DNA from: CAZKFG01 sp964551985
Lineage (GTDB): Bacteria > Bacillota > Negativicutes > Acidaminococcales > JAISLQ01
Assembly: GCA_964551985.1 (NCBI GenBank)
Contig: CAZKFG010000003.1
Coordinates: forward strand, 9,736 to 73,735
Direction: 5' to 3'
Length of the DNA stretch: 64,000 nucleotides
The notes below the pieces were generated by a model. That model searched no databases and had not been told where the DNA came from. It saw nothing but the letters and a program-made list of their open reading frames with translations. Both the position numbers and the translations under genes were made by a program. Below, piece by piece: positions 18,018 to 28,602 of this stretch; the first letter of the stretch is position 1; every line of letters begins with the position of its first letter.

Positions 18018-18803
18018 ATGGAAATAATAGAATTTACTCAGAAAAATCTAGCCATTTTTTTACTTGTATTTACGCGTATAAGTGCTATTTTTGTTGCAGC
18101 ACCAATATTTAGTAGTAGAAACATACCTGCTAGAGTTAGAGTTTTTATTGCTATTGTAATTGCCTTAATTATCGCTCCTATGGTAATTCAAAAACAAACC
18201 TTGGCGATACCGGGAACTTTGCTAATGTATTTATTATGCGTAGTCACAGAATTTATTATTGGTGCTTGTATATCATTTGTTTTAACTTTGTTTTTTACTA
18301 TCATACAAGTATCTGGTGAATTGATGGACACACAAGTAGGCTTTGGTATTGTTAATGTAGTTGATCCACAATCAGGGTTGCAAATGCCATTGATAGGTAA
18401 TTTTTTACAAGCATTATTTACTTTAGTTTTTTTCATAACTGATTTACACCATGTTTTTTTGATGGGTTTGATTGATAGCTTTAGCATATTACAAATAAAT
18501 CAAGCGATAATACAACCAAATATGGCAATGCTAATTGTTGAATTATTTGTAAATATGTTTAAAACAGCTTTTCAAATAGCAGTACCAATGCTTATGGTTA
18601 CCTTGCTTGTAGATATTTCAATGGGTATGTTAGCAAGAACAATGCCGCAAATGAATGTTTTTGTTCTTGGCATTCCTTTAAAGATAGCGGTTGGTCTTTT
18701 TATGCTAAGCGTATTTTTACCAACATATTTATATATATTAAAGGTGACTTATAATGGAGTTTCTACTAATATTGAAAAAATACTTGCCGCTTTTTTGGGA
18801 TAA
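18018..18803 (+). CDS. fliR: Flagellar export gate protein FliR
   Basis: Export gate subunit of 261 residues with about six membrane helices. Family features include FTRISAIFVAAPIFSSRNIPARVR near the start, the GFGIVNVVDPQSG loop, and MGMLARTMPQMNVFVLGIPLKI near the end. It overlaps the flhB start by 50 bases, which is longer than other overlaps here. Confidence 0.97.
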   Translation: MEIIEFTQKNLAIFLLVFTRISAIFVAAPIFSSRNIPARVRVFIAIVIALIIAPMVIQKQTLAIPGTLLMYLLCVVTEFIIGACISFVLTLFFTIIQVSGELMDTQVGFGIVNVVDPQSGLQMPLIGNFLQALFTLVFFITDLHHVFLMGLIDSFSILQINQAIIQPNMAMLIVELFVNMFKTAFQIAVPMLMVTLLVDISMGMLARTMPQMNVFVLGIPLKIAVGLFMLSVFLPTYLYILKVTYNGVSTNIEKILAAFLG

Positions 18804-19890
18804 AAAAGAAAAAATTATCTTTGACTTGCAGTTGTTTGCAGGTGAAAAAACCGAAGAGGCAACACCTAAAAGAAAAGAAGATGCCCGTAAAAAAGGTCAG
18901 GTTGCAAAAAGTATAGAGATAAACTCTGCACTGATTATATTGGTAGCATTTTATTTTTTGGATTTATATGGTTCAGTGATGATAAAAGAAATGAAGTCTG
19001 TTATGAGATATATGTTTACACAGTCTTCTACCATATCTTTAAATATAGAGAATATAAACAGCCTAATAATGTTTTTAATACTGACATTTTTAAAAATAGT
19101 ACTTCCTATGATGTTAATGATTGCTGTAATTGGCATAGCAATAAATTATTTTCAAGTAGGCTTTATGTTTAATATGAGCCTTTTAATGCCAGATATTAAT
19201 AGAGTAAACCCAATTAGTGGTTTTGCTAGGGTGTTTTTATCAAAAACAGCGTTAGCTAATTTGGCAAAAGCACTATTAAAAATACTTATAATAGGATATT
19301 TTATGTATTTGTTTATTTCAAAACAAATGTATATTCTACCAAAAATGTTTAGTAATGATGTTAATAATAGTGCTGCTTTTTTCGGACAGCTAGTTATTGA
19401 TCTTGGACTTAGAGTTGGTGGGGTAATGCTTGTAATTGCTTTGTTTGACTACTACTATCAGTGGTATACACATAAAGAAAGCATAAAAATGAGCAAACAA
19501 GAGGTAAAGGAAGAATACAAACAAACAGAAGGTAATCCACAAATAAAAAGCAAAATCAGAGCAAAACAGCGTGAAATGGCAATGCGTAGAATGATGCAAG
19601 AGGTGCCAAAAGCAGACGTAGTAATAACAAACCCTACACACTTTGCAGTTGCCTTAAAATATGAAAATGGTATGCCAGCACCAATTTTGGTTGCTAAAGG
19701 GCAAGACAATATTGCTTTGAAAATCAGACAGGTAGCACAAGATAATAATGTAGTTGTTTTAGAAAACAAAACTTTAGCTAGAGCTTTATATGCAACTGTT
19801 GAAATAGGTTCTTATATACCATTTGAGCTTTATCAAGCTGTTGCAGAAGTACTTGCATATGTTTATAAATTAAAACGCAGACTAGCTTAA
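18754..19890 (+). CDS. flhB: Flagellar export switch protein FlhB
   Basis: FlhB controls export specificity by self-cleavage. The product is 378 residues. After about 30 extra N-terminal residues comes the family start (DLQLFAGEKTEEATPKRKEDARKKGQ), four membrane helices, and the cytoplasmic autocleavage motif NPTH at residues 293-296. The ATG at 18754 has AAAGGTGAC just upstream, which supports this start although it lies 50 bases inside fliR. Confidence 0.97.
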   Translation: MEFLLILKKYLPLFWDKKEKIIFDLQLFAGEKTEEATPKRKEDARKKGQVAKSIEINSALIILVAFYFLDLYGSVMIKEMKSVMRYMFTQSSTISLNIENINSLIMFLILTFLKIVLPMMLMIAVIGIAINYFQVGFMFNMSLLMPDINRVNPISGFARVFLSKTALANLAKALLKILIIGYFMYLFISKQMYILPKMFSNDVNNSAAFFGQLVIDLGLRVGGVMLVIALFDYYYQWYTHKESIKMSKQEVKEEYKQTEGNPQIKSKIRAKQREMAMRRMMQEVPKADVVITNPTHFAVALKYENGMPAPILVAKGQDNIALKIRQVAQDNNVVVLENKTLARALYATVEIGSYIPFELYQAVAEVLAYVYKLKRRLA

Positions 19891-19921
19891 TTGTTTTATG
19901 TAAAAAAGGAGCTTTACAAAC

Positions 19922-21985
19922 TTGGAATATTCGCCGTCTTGGTTAACTAGAGTAACAAAATATAGTGATATTATTATAACTATGGCAGTGATTACTATAG
20001 TTGTTATGATGATAATCCCATTGCCACCAATTTTGTTAGACATACTTTTGACTACAAACATTACAATGGGGCTTATGATTATTATGGTTTCTATATATAA
20101 CACTGAGCCATTACAATTTTCTGTGTTCCCATCATTGTTACTTGTAACTACACTGTTCCGTTTAGCACTTAATGTATCGTCAACAAGACTTATTTTATTA
20201 CACGGTTACGCTGGTGAAGTTATACAATCGTTTGGAGAATTTGTTGTTGGCGGTAACGCTGTTGTTGGGTTTATAGTATTTATCATACTTATAATTATAC
20301 AATTTCTTGTTATAACAAAAGGTGCCGAAAGGGTTGCAGAAGTAACGGCAAGGTTTACTCTTGATGCTATGCCAGGTAAGCAAATGAGTATCGATGCAGA
20401 CTTGAACTCTGGACTTATAACAGAAGCAGAAGCTAAAGCAAGACGTATTAAAATCCAACGTGAATCAGATTTTTATGGAGCAATGGATGGTGCTAGTAAG
20501 TTTGTAAAAGGTGATGCTATTGCTGCTATCATTATAGTTATAATCAACATTTTGGGTGGATTTATCATAGGCGTTTGGCAAAGAGATATGACAATAGTCA
20601 GTGCTTTGCAGGCGTATACACTGCTTACCGTTGGTGAAGGTCTAGTAAATCAAATACCAGCACTTTTAATATCTACTGCAACAGGTATTATTGTAACTCG
20701 TGCTGCATCTGACTCTGATATGGGTCACGATGTGGCAAATCAATTGATTACAAAACCAAGAGTATTTTATATTACTGCGGTAGTATTATTTTTACTTGCA
20801 CTTGTACCGGGTCTTCCTTCAGCTCCTTTTTTAGCCATTGCTATAGTTTTAGGTTTAGTTGCCAGAACTTTGAGTAAAACTTTGATTAGAGAAGAAGAAA
20901 ACGAAATAGTTAGACAAGAAGAAAAAGAAATTGAAGAAATTAAAAAACCAGAAAATGTTGTATCTTTATTGCAAGTTGACCCAATGGAACTAGAAATAGG
21001 TTATAGCCTTATTCCTATGGTTGATACTGCACAAGGTGGAGATTTGCTTGATCGTATAATCATGATTAGACGACAATGTGCATTAGAACTTGGTTTTGTT
21101 GTACCGACAATTCGCATAAGAGATAATATTCAATTAAAACCTAATGCTTATATAATAAAACTAAAAGGTGTAGAAATAGCAAAAGGTGAACTGTTGTTAG
21201 ATCATTACTTAGCAATGAATCCAGGTCAAACGGAGTTTGACATTGATGGTATAGAAACACAAGAACCGGCATTTGGTTTACCAGCTATTTGGGTACCAGA
21301 AGATGAAAGAGAAAATGCTGAAATATTAGGTTACACTGTTGTTGACCCAATTTCTGTTTTGGCAACACATATTACTGAACTTATAAAAACCAACTCAGCA
21401 GAAATTCTTGGCAGACAAGACGTTCAAACACTTGTTGATTCTGTTCGTAGTAATTATCCGGCAGTTGTTGAAGAACTTATACCAAATATTATTTCGCTTG
21501 GAGAGCTACAAAAAGTTTTAGCAGGGCTGCTACGTGAGAGAGTTTCCATTCGCAATCTTGTTACAATTTTTGAAACACTAGCAGATTATGGTACATCAAC
21601 CAAAGATATAGAACTTTTAACAGAATATACAAGACACGCTTTAGCAAGACAAATAAGCAAGCAATTTGTGCAAGATAATACCATCTACTGTCTCACTGTA
21701 GACATAGAAGCAGAAAATGCTATAATTCAATCTGTGCAAAGAACAGAACATGGTTCATATGTTAATTTAGAGCCAAAAGCAATGAATGATTTTATTAATT
21801 CTATAAATCAAGAAATGCCAAAACTTACCAATATGGGTTATCAGCCAATAATACTAACAAATCCAAATGCAAGATTGTATGTTCGTAAACTTGTAGAACG
21901 TTCTGCACCTACACTTACAATTTTATCATACGCTGAATTAGAGCCTAAAACTGAAATTCATTCTGTAGGGATGGTGAGGATTTAA
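19922..21985 (+). CDS. flhA: Flagellar export protein FlhA
   Basis: FlhA is the nonameric export gate ring. The product is 687 residues. The N-terminal half has about eight membrane helices and the FHIPEP-family signatures (LPPILLDILLTTNI, FPSLLLVTTLFRLALNVSSTRLIL, VKGDAIAAIIIVIINILGG). The C-terminal half is the soluble docking domain. The start is TTG after AAAAGGAGC. The stop overlaps the flhF start by one base (TAATG). Confidence 0.98.
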   Translation: MEYSPSWLTRVTKYSDIIITMAVITIVVMMIIPLPPILLDILLTTNITMGLMIIMVSIYNTEPLQFSVFPSLLLVTTLFRLALNVSSTRLILLHGYAGEVIQSFGEFVVGGNAVVGFIVFIILIIIQFLVITKGAERVAEVTARFTLDAMPGKQMSIDADLNSGLITEAEAKARRIKIQRESDFYGAMDGASKFVKGDAIAAIIIVIINILGGFIIGVWQRDMTIVSALQAYTLLTVGEGLVNQIPALLISTATGIIVTRAASDSDMGHDVANQLITKPRVFYITAVVLFLLALVPGLPSAPFLAIAIVLGLVARTLSKTLIREEENEIVRQEEKEIEEIKKPENVVSLLQVDPMELEIGYSLIPMVDTAQGGDLLDRIIMIRRQCALELGFVVPTIRIRDNIQLKPNAYIIKLKGVEIAKGELLLDHYLAMNPGQTEFDIDGIETQEPAFGLPAIWVPEDERENAEILGYTVVDPISVLATHITELIKTNSAEILGRQDVQTLVDSVRSNYPAVVEELIPNIISLGELQKVLAGLLRERVSIRNLVTIFETLADYGTSTKDIELLTEYTRHALARQISKQFVQDNTIYCLTVDIEAENAIIQSVQRTEHGSYVNLEPKAMNDFINSINQEMPKLTNMGYQPIILTNPNARLYVRKLVERSAPTLTILSYAELEPKTEIHSVGMVRI

Positions 21986-23340
21986 TGAAAGTTAGAATAT
22001 TTAGTGCTCTTACCATGCAAGAAGCGATGAACCAAGTTAAAGAAACTTTAGGTCGTGATGCCATAATATTACACACTAGAAAATTTCGCAAAGGTGGTAT
22101 AGGTGGATTTTTTGGTAGAGAAATGATAGAAGTTATGGCAGCTGTGGACAATGATATACAAACAACTACAAGCACAAGCAAATCTAAACAACAAGAAAAA
22201 AATAAAGAAAGACCAAGGCAAAAACATTCTCCCGTTGTTGTCAAATCACTATTAAAACCAGAAAAAAATATAAAAAAACTAGACAAAGAAACTATTTTAG
22301 AGGAAAATAATAGTAATAATATTAACCGGGAAGACAATACAATTGCTCAGATATTTAATGCCAATGCACAAGTAATGCAACCACTTCTCATTCCTCAACT
22401 AAAAAGTGATGAAAAAGTTGATGTTGTAGAACAAACATCTGTAGCCGTTGAAGAAAAGAAAATTATAGTTGTTGATAATCAGCCTAAAGACGAGGATTTA
22501 AAAGCAGAAATTACTGGTATGCGGTTTATGTTAGAACAACTTTTAGAAAAAACCAAGACACCACCAGACAATCCATGGTATGATTATCTTATAAATAAAG
22601 ATTTATCACCTAACTTTGCAGAGCAAATTTTAAAAGGTTTTCCATACTCACTTACAATGCTTAACAAAAACCCAGAGGCCACTAAAAAAATGCTTAGTGA
22701 TAGACTGGAAAAATATATAAGAACTAATAGTGGTGTGGTTTTATCACAGCAAGAATGTACAAAAATTGCTTTAATTGGACCTACTGGCGTGGGAAAAACA
22801 ACAACACTCGCTAAAATAGCTGCAAAATTCACGCTAGAAAATAATGCTGATGTTGCATTTATAACTTCAGATACTTACAGAATAGCAGCAGTTGAACAAT
22901 TGAAAACTTATGCTAATATTTTAAATATACCACTTGATGTAGTTTATTCACCAAATGAAATGAGAAAATGCCTTGAAAAGCACAAAGATAAACAACTTGT
23001 ACTAATTGATACAGCAGGAAGAAGTCAATACAATCAAGAGCAAATGGAAGAATTGAAGATATTATTGGAAGCTGATCAAACAATAAATAATTATCTTGTT
23101 TTAAGTAGTACAACTAAAAGTCAAGATGCTAGTGATATTATTGATAGATTTTCTTACTGTGGTTTTGAAAATATAATTTTCACCAAAATAGATGAAGCTA
23201 AAAATATAGGTAATATTTTTAATTTAATGCACCAATTTCCAGATATTTATATATCATATATAACAAATGGACAAAGCGTACCAGATGACATTCACAATAT
23301 AGATAGTAGCTATTTAACAAATATATTACTGAGGGATTAA
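21985..23340 (+). CDS. flhF: Flagellar SRP-family GTPase FlhF
   Basis: FlhF sets flagellar position and number, as an SRP-type GTPase partner of FlhG. The product is 451 residues. It has an N-terminal B-domain start (MKVRIFSALTMQEAMNQVKETLG), a charged variable region to about residue 180, an N domain, and a G domain with P-loop GPTGVGKTTT (about residues 265-274), then DTAGRSQYN and TKIDEA. It sits between flhA and flhG. Confidence 0.97.
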   Translation: MKVRIFSALTMQEAMNQVKETLGRDAIILHTRKFRKGGIGGFFGREMIEVMAAVDNDIQTTTSTSKSKQQEKNKERPRQKHSPVVVKSLLKPEKNIKKLDKETILEENNSNNINREDNTIAQIFNANAQVMQPLLIPQLKSDEKVDVVEQTSVAVEEKKIIVVDNQPKDEDLKAEITGMRFMLEQLLEKTKTPPDNPWYDYLINKDLSPNFAEQILKGFPYSLTMLNKNPEATKKMLSDRLEKYIRTNSGVVLSQQECTKIALIGPTGVGKTTTLAKIAAKFTLENNADVAFITSDTYRIAAVEQLKTYANILNIPLDVVYSPNEMRKCLEKHKDKQLVLIDTAGRSQYNQEQMEELKILLEADQTINNYLVLSSTTKSQDASDIIDRFSYCGFENIIFTKIDEAKNIGNIFNLMHQFPDIYISYITNGQSVPDDIHNIDSSYLTNILLRD

Positions 23341-23341
23341 A

Positions 23342-24256
23342 ATGTTTGATCAAGCAGAAAGATTAAGAGAGTTATCAAAGCAGGCGATAACCGTAAATAA
23401 AAATCCCCAAAATTTAAAACCAAATTATCAACCGCGTGTTATAGCAGTAACTAGTGGTAAAGGTGGTGTTGGTAAAAGTAGCTTTACTGTTAATTTAGCT
23501 TTAGCCTTGGCTAATTATGAAAAAAAAGTTTTGATAATTGACGCTGATTTGGGAATGGCTAACATAGATGTTATGCTAGGTTGCAGTGCTAAATATAATA
23601 TGCTCCATATTATTGAAGGCACGCATACTTTTGAAGAAGTGCTTGTTACAGGACCTCGCAATATAAAATTTTTGCACGGCGGTTCTGGTATCAAAACTCT
23701 TACAACACTTAGTAATATGCAGTTACAAAGAGTGATTAACAACATTTTAAACTATGAAGAGAAAATAGATTACGTACTTCTTGATACTGGTGCTGGTATG
23801 GGTGAAAATGTAATTAGCTTTTTACTAGCGGCAGATGATATAATATTAGTAACGACACCAGAACCAACATCTTTAACTGATGCTTATGCGATTGTAAAAA
23901 CCTACGCAAATAATAGTGGCAATGCGCCAATACGATTGATTGTAAATCGTGCAGATGGTATAAAAGAAGGTAATATAGTATCTGAAAAACTAGGTAAAAC
24001 GATAAGTCACTTTTTAAAAGTTAATTTACAGAATTTAGGTTACATTTATGAAGACGTTTGTGTATCTTCTTCTATAAAAACGCAAAACCCATTATTGTTG
24101 CAATTTCCAGAATCACCAGCAGCAAAGTGTATAATAAACATAGCACATAAAATAGCCTTTGGTTCAGAAAAAATAGAGACAAATGGTTTTTCTGGATTTT
24201 TGAAAAAATTTTTAGAAAAACAAAATTTTATAAAATTCAAAAAGGTAGGTAAATAG
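23342..24256 (+). CDS. flhG: MinD-like ATPase FlhG
   Basis: FlhG (YlxH) is a ParA/MinD ATPase that regulates FlhF and C-ring assembly. The product is 304 residues. It has a deviant Walker A motif SGKGGVGKSS (about residues 37-46), a switch DADLGMANIDVMLG, and DTGAGMGENV. An N-terminal DQAERLREL segment matches the FlhF-activating peptide of the family. It is spaced 1 base from flhF and its stop overlaps the next gene by one base. Confidence 0.95.
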   Translation: MFDQAERLRELSKQAITVNKNPQNLKPNYQPRVIAVTSGKGGVGKSSFTVNLALALANYEKKVLIIDADLGMANIDVMLGCSAKYNMLHIIEGTHTFEEVLVTGPRNIKFLHGGSGIKTLTTLSNMQLQRVINNILNYEEKIDYVLLDTGAGMGENVISFLLAADDIILVTTPEPTSLTDAYAIVKTYANNSGNAPIRLIVNRADGIKEGNIVSEKLGKTISHFLKVNLQNLGYIYEDVCVSSSIKTQNPLLLQFPESPAAKCIINIAHKIAFGSEKIETNGFSGFLKKFLEKQNFIKFKKVGK

Positions 24257-24924
24257 TGGCTAATGTAGCGGAAATTTTTCGTATAAATCAAAAAATCGAA
24301 TTATCAATTGCTAACACTACCGAGTATTTTTCTAGTAGAGTAGAAGATTTAGTAAATAATGATTTAGTAGTAGCTATGCCAATGCGAAACTCTATTCCTG
24401 TGTATCTGCCGTTAAATGAAAAAGTTTTTGGTAGAGTTTTTGTTAGCGATGGAGTCTTATATTCCTTTGACTCTTCTTTGTTAAAATATGTTATGAATCC
24501 TGTGCCAATTTGGGTTATTTCTACACCTACAAATATAAAAAAGATACAACTTAGAAATTTTTTTAGACACAATATTAGATTGCCTATAAAGTATATTGTT
24601 CTCAATAAAGATAATATGCCTATAGAAAGCACCCAAACAGTAGTTATGACTAAAAATTTGAGTGCTGGTGGAGCTTTAATAACTTTAGCAAATAAAGATG
24701 AATTACCAATAGATACTACAATTTGGCTAGAGATACTCTTAGGTAAAGAAGTAATTAGAGCTCTTGCTAAAGTTAGAAGAAAGCCAATAGAAGAAACTGC
24801 AGATGGCAAAAAACTTTATTTAGCAGGTATTGAATTTATGGATATGGAAGAGCAAATAAAAAAGAAAATAATTAGCTTTCTAAATTTAAAAATGCTGGAT
24901 AATCGTAATAGAGGAGTATTATAA
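24256..24924 (+). CDS. YcgR-like PilZ-domain protein
   Basis: The product is 222 residues. The N-terminal half resembles the YcgR N domain (VEDLVNNDLVVAMPMRNSIPVYLP). The second half is a PilZ domain with the c-di-GMP motifs R-x3-R (RHNIR, about residues 102-106 within FFRHNIRLPI) and N-x-S-x2-G (NLSAGGALI). YcgR-type proteins slow or bias the motor when c-di-GMP is high. The start is GTG, overlapping the flhG stop. The role here is inferred from domains and operon location. Confidence 0.88.
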   Translation: MANVAEIFRINQKIELSIANTTEYFSSRVEDLVNNDLVVAMPMRNSIPVYLPLNEKVFGRVFVSDGVLYSFDSSLLKYVMNPVPIWVISTPTNIKKIQLRNFFRHNIRLPIKYIVLNKDNMPIESTQTVVMTKNLSAGGALITLANKDELPIDTTIWLEILLGKEVIRALAKVRRKPIEETADGKKLYLAGIEFMDMEEQIKKKIISFLNLKMLDNRNRGVL

Positions 24925-24965
24925 TCTATAAAAGTTAAGCAATGGGAATGCGAGGTGAACAGTTT

Positions 24966-25997
24966 GTGAAGAAAGTATTAATTGTAGATGATTCTGCTTT
25001 TATGCGGAAAATTTTGATAGATTTATTTAATGAAACTTCTGATTTCACAGTTGTTGATTTTGCTAAAAATGGTTTTGAAGCAGTTGAAAAAGTAAAAAAA
25101 TATAAACCAGATCTTGTAACATTAGATATAGAAATGCCAATAATGAATGGTATAGATGCTTTGAAAATAATTATGCGCGATAATCCTCTGCCAGTCGTGG
25201 TTGTTAGCGCACTGACAAAAGAAGGCTCAGAAGAAACCATAAAAGCATTATCGCTAGGCGCTGTAGATTTTGTTACAAAAGATATCCGAGATTTAAATAT
25301 AATAAAGCAAAGTGTACTTACTACTTGTCGGAATGCTCTTTCAGCAAATTTAAAAGAATTACGAGAAACTAATCAAGTACAAAAACCAATAAATATAAAT
25401 GTTGGCGGACAAATAAAGACAAAAGAAAAATTTGTAGCTATTGGAACATCAACTGGTGGACCTAAAGCGCTGCAGGAGGTAATACCAAAACTACCTGCAA
25501 ATCTACCATGTGGAGTGGTAATAGTGCAGCATATGCCGCCAGGCTTTACGAAATCTTTAGCAGATAGGTTGGACTCTATATCTCAAATTAAAGTCAAGGA
25601 GGCTGAAAATAACGATATAATACAAAAAGGGACAGTATATATCACTCCTGGTGACTTTCATATAAAATTTTCTAAAACATTAGATGGTTCTGTCAAAATA
25701 AATCTCAATAAAGAACCGCCTATTGGTGGTCATAGACCAGCAGTTAATCCAATGTTTGAATCTGCAGCAGAGCTGTATGACTCTAAATGCATAGGTGTGC
25801 TATTAACAGGTATGGGTCAAGACGGAGCTACTGGTATGGTTAAAATAAAGGAAAAAAAAGGTTATAATATAGCAGAAAGCCAAGAGACATCTATTGTTTA
25901 CGGAATGCCCAAGGCTGCAGCGGCACTTGGTGTAGTAGATAAAGTAGTTCCTATTTATAATGTAGCTGATGAGATAATCAAAGCAGTTCTTGAGTAA
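24966..25997 (+). CDS. cheB: Chemotaxis protein-glutamate methylesterase CheB
   Basis: CheB demethylates and deamidates receptors when phosphorylated by CheA. The product is 343 residues. It has a receiver domain with D54 (VTLDIEMPIMNG), a linker, and a methylesterase domain with the catalytic Ser in GTSTGGPKAL, the His in QHMPPGFT, and the Asp in TGMGQDGATGM. The GTG at 24966 is chosen because CGAGGTGAAC lies 8 bases upstream. An ATG at 24942 would precede that site and add eight non-conserved residues. Confidence 0.96.
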   Translation: MKKVLIVDDSAFMRKILIDLFNETSDFTVVDFAKNGFEAVEKVKKYKPDLVTLDIEMPIMNGIDALKIIMRDNPLPVVVVSALTKEGSEETIKALSLGAVDFVTKDIRDLNIIKQSVLTTCRNALSANLKELRETNQVQKPININVGGQIKTKEKFVAIGTSTGGPKALQEVIPKLPANLPCGVVIVQHMPPGFTKSLADRLDSISQIKVKEAENNDIIQKGTVYITPGDFHIKFSKTLDGSVKINLNKEPPIGGHRPAVNPMFESAAELYDSKCIGVLLTGMGQDGATGMVKIKEKKGYNIAESQETSIVYGMPKAAAALGVVDKVVPIYNVADEIIKAVLE

Positions 25998-26016
25998 TTT
26001 TTGGAGGTGTGGATAA

Positions 26017-28068
26017 ATGGATACAAACCAATACATGGGCATGTTTATGGAAGAATCTAGAGAGCATTTACAAACACTAAATAGGTGTTTGCTGGAATTA
26101 GAAAGCGATACAAATAATATTTCTGTTTTAGATGAGATATTTCGTAGTGCACATACTTTAAAAGGCATGTCAGCAACAATGGGCTTTACTTGCATAGCAG
26201 AGCTCACTCATGAAATGGAAAATGTATTAGATTTATTAAGAAAAGAAACACTAGCTTGTGATGAAAACATTACTGACTTGTTATTTCGTTGCGTTGATAC
26301 ATTAGAACGACTTGTTGATAGTGCTGTAAATGGCGAAGATAGCGAAGATGTATCAGAGCTTGTTGCTGAGGTAAAACAAACTGCAGGTGGCAGTAAAGTA
26401 GTACCTACAAGCAAAAAAGTTGCTGATACTCCTGTAATTATTCAAAATACTGAAGTAAATCAAGAGGCAATTTCTTTAGTAGAGCTTAATGAAACAGACA
26501 AAAGCATAATAGCAGCGGCTACTGAACAAGGCTTAGTTGCTTATCATATACACATTTCGCTAGATGAAAAATGTGTCTTGAAATCTGCGCGTGTTTATAT
26601 GATTATGACTTGCCTTGAAGATTTTGGTGAAGTTATAAAAACAATTCCTGTAGCGGAAGATTTAGAAAAAGAAAATTTTAAAACTGATTTTGATATAGTA
26701 ATTCTCTCAAGTAAAGAGGATAAAGAGATTAAGGCGCGGTTGCTTAATATATCAGAAGTAGTTGCTGTTGAAATAAATAAATTGCCAGATTTTAGATTTG
26801 AATCTAGCCAAACAAAAGTAGAAGAAAAAGATAAAGAACCAAGAACATCGGTAATTTCAAAAACACCAGCACAAGCCAAAAAGAATGATGAACATAAAGT
26901 AAAAAGTGTACAGTCTGTACGTGTTGATATTGATAAGCTGGATACACTATTAAATATAGTTGGTGAAATTGTTATTAACAAAACACGTTTAGCGCAAATT
27001 GGAATAATGCACAAACTTCCAGATCTTGTCGAAACAATAGAACAAATGGATAGGGTTACAACGGAATTACAATCCATAGTTATGAAAATTAGAATGGTTC
27101 CAATTGGGCAAGTATTTAATAGATTCCCAAGAATGGTTAGAGATATTTCAAGAGAACTACACAAAGAAATAAATCTTATTGTTGAAGGTGAAGAAACAGA
27201 GCTTGATAGAACTGTTATAGATGAAATTGGCGACCCACTAATGCACATTTTAAGAAATTCTGTTGATCATGGGATAGAAAGTGCTCAAGAGCGGCGCGAT
27301 TCTGGTAAAAATCCTGTCGGTGAAGTAAAACTTATTGCTTCACACGAAGGAAATAATGTGGTCATAGATATTGAAGATGATGGTAAGGGTATAAACCCTG
27401 AGTTTATCAAACGCAAAGCTGTAGAAAAAGGCGTTATAACTCAACAAGAAGCAGATAAAATGGATGATAGTGAGGCAGTTAAGATTATTTTTGCAGCAGG
27501 TTTTTCAACAGCCACAACCGTCACAGACATTTCTGGTCGCGGTGTAGGAATGGATGTAGTAAGAACGAAGATAGAAGCACTAGGTGGAATGGTTGATGTA
27601 GAGACCAAAGTCGGTCAAGGTAGCAAATTTAAAATTCGTCTACCACTTACTTTGGCAATTATACAAGCACTTTTAATTAAAGTTTCTGAGGAAACCTATG
27701 CTATACCACTAGGCTCGATTGATAGCACAATTAATATCTTACCATCTGAAATATCAACAGTACAAAATAAGGAAGTGTTCTTATTAAGAGGACAAATAAT
27801 ACCAATAATTAGACTAGACAAGACCTTGAGTGTACCAAGAGATGAAAATGTTCAACAGACAGAAGAAGAGCTATATGTCGTCATTGTACATATGGGTGAA
27901 CAAAAAGCAGGTATAATTGTTGATATGCTTGTTGGACAGCACGACATAGTTATAAAATCACTGGGTAAATTAATGACAAATATAAATGTAATAGCAGGGG
28001 CAACTGTATTGGGTGATGGCAGTGTCGCGCTTATCTTAGATGTTGGCACACTAATGCAAACTGCATAA
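26017..28068 (+). CDS. cheA: Chemotaxis histidine kinase CheA
   Basis: CheA phosphorylates CheY and CheB. The product is 683 residues. P1 has the phospho-accepting H46 (RSAHTLKGMSATMGF). A P2-like region lies at about residues 165-260. P3 dimerisation starts near SVRVDIDKLDTLLNIVGE. The P4 kinase has the N box (HILRNSVDHGIE), G1 (DDGKGIN) and G2 (GRGVGMDVV), and P5 is a CheW-like domain. The ATG follows TTGGAGGTG. Confidence 0.98.
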   Translation: MDTNQYMGMFMEESREHLQTLNRCLLELESDTNNISVLDEIFRSAHTLKGMSATMGFTCIAELTHEMENVLDLLRKETLACDENITDLLFRCVDTLERLVDSAVNGEDSEDVSELVAEVKQTAGGSKVVPTSKKVADTPVIIQNTEVNQEAISLVELNETDKSIIAAATEQGLVAYHIHISLDEKCVLKSARVYMIMTCLEDFGEVIKTIPVAEDLEKENFKTDFDIVILSSKEDKEIKARLLNISEVVAVEINKLPDFRFESSQTKVEEKDKEPRTSVISKTPAQAKKNDEHKVKSVQSVRVDIDKLDTLLNIVGEIVINKTRLAQIGIMHKLPDLVETIEQMDRVTTELQSIVMKIRMVPIGQVFNRFPRMVRDISRELHKEINLIVEGEETELDRTVIDEIGDPLMHILRNSVDHGIESAQERRDSGKNPVGEVKLIASHEGNNVVIDIEDDGKGINPEFIKRKAVEKGVITQQEADKMDDSEAVKIIFAAGFSTATTVTDISGRGVGMDVVRTKIEALGGMVDVETKVGQGSKFKIRLPLTLAIIQALLIKVSEETYAIPLGSIDSTINILPSEISTVQNKEVFLLRGQIIPIIRLDKTLSVPRDENVQQTEEELYVVIVHMGEQKAGIIVDMLVGQHDIVIKSLGKLMTNINVIAGATVLGDGSVALILDVGTLMQTA

Positions 28069-28090
28069 TGTATTTGGAGGTGAGTTATAA

Positions 28091-28567
28091 ATGCAAAACG
28101 AGAATAAAACTATAAGTAGTGAAGATGTAAGACAAAATGAGGAAATACAGCTTGTCGTTTTTAGACTTGCAAATGAAGAGTATGCTATAGATATAGGACA
28201 TGTAAGTGAAATAAGAAAAATGATTTCAATTACGCGTGTACCAAGAACTCCAGAATATTATTTAGGTGTGATGAATTTACGCGGAAGTGTTTTGCCTGTT
28301 ATAGATTTAAAAAATCGCTTGAATTTACCTAATAGAACAATAACAGAAGAAAGCCGAATAATTATATTAAAGATAGACGACATTTCTTTTGGTGTTACAG
28401 TTGATGCCGTTTCAGAAGTTACTATTATTGATAAGGTTAATGTAGAACCACCAAGCAGTATTGACACAGCAGTTGAGCGCAATTTTGTTTCTGGTGTTGG
28501 TAAAACCGGCAATAGACTGCTAATTATGCTTAACATAAAAGAAATAATAGGCTTATCAAGTGATTAA
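28091..28567 (+). CDS. cheW: Chemotaxis adaptor CheW
   Basis: CheW links receptors to CheA. The product is 158 residues, the family length. Typical motifs are QLVVFRLANEEYAIDI, ITRVPRTPEYYLGVMNLRGSVLPVIDL and VNVEPPSS. The ATG follows TTGGAGGTGAG, 22 bases after cheA. Confidence 0.97.
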   Translation: MQNENKTISSEDVRQNEEIQLVVFRLANEEYAIDIGHVSEIRKMISITRVPRTPEYYLGVMNLRGSVLPVIDLKNRLNLPNRTITEESRIIILKIDDISFGVTVDAVSEVTIIDKVNVEPPSSIDTAVERNFVSGVGKTGNRLLIMLNIKEIIGLSSD

Positions 28568-28602
28568 TACTTATTGTGCTTATTTGTTAAAGGGAGTGAC
28601 GT

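Noticed and set aside
22584..22832. Antisense open frames opposite flhF and other flagellar genes
   Set aside because: They lack ribosome sites and recognisable motifs and follow the codon pattern of the sense gene.
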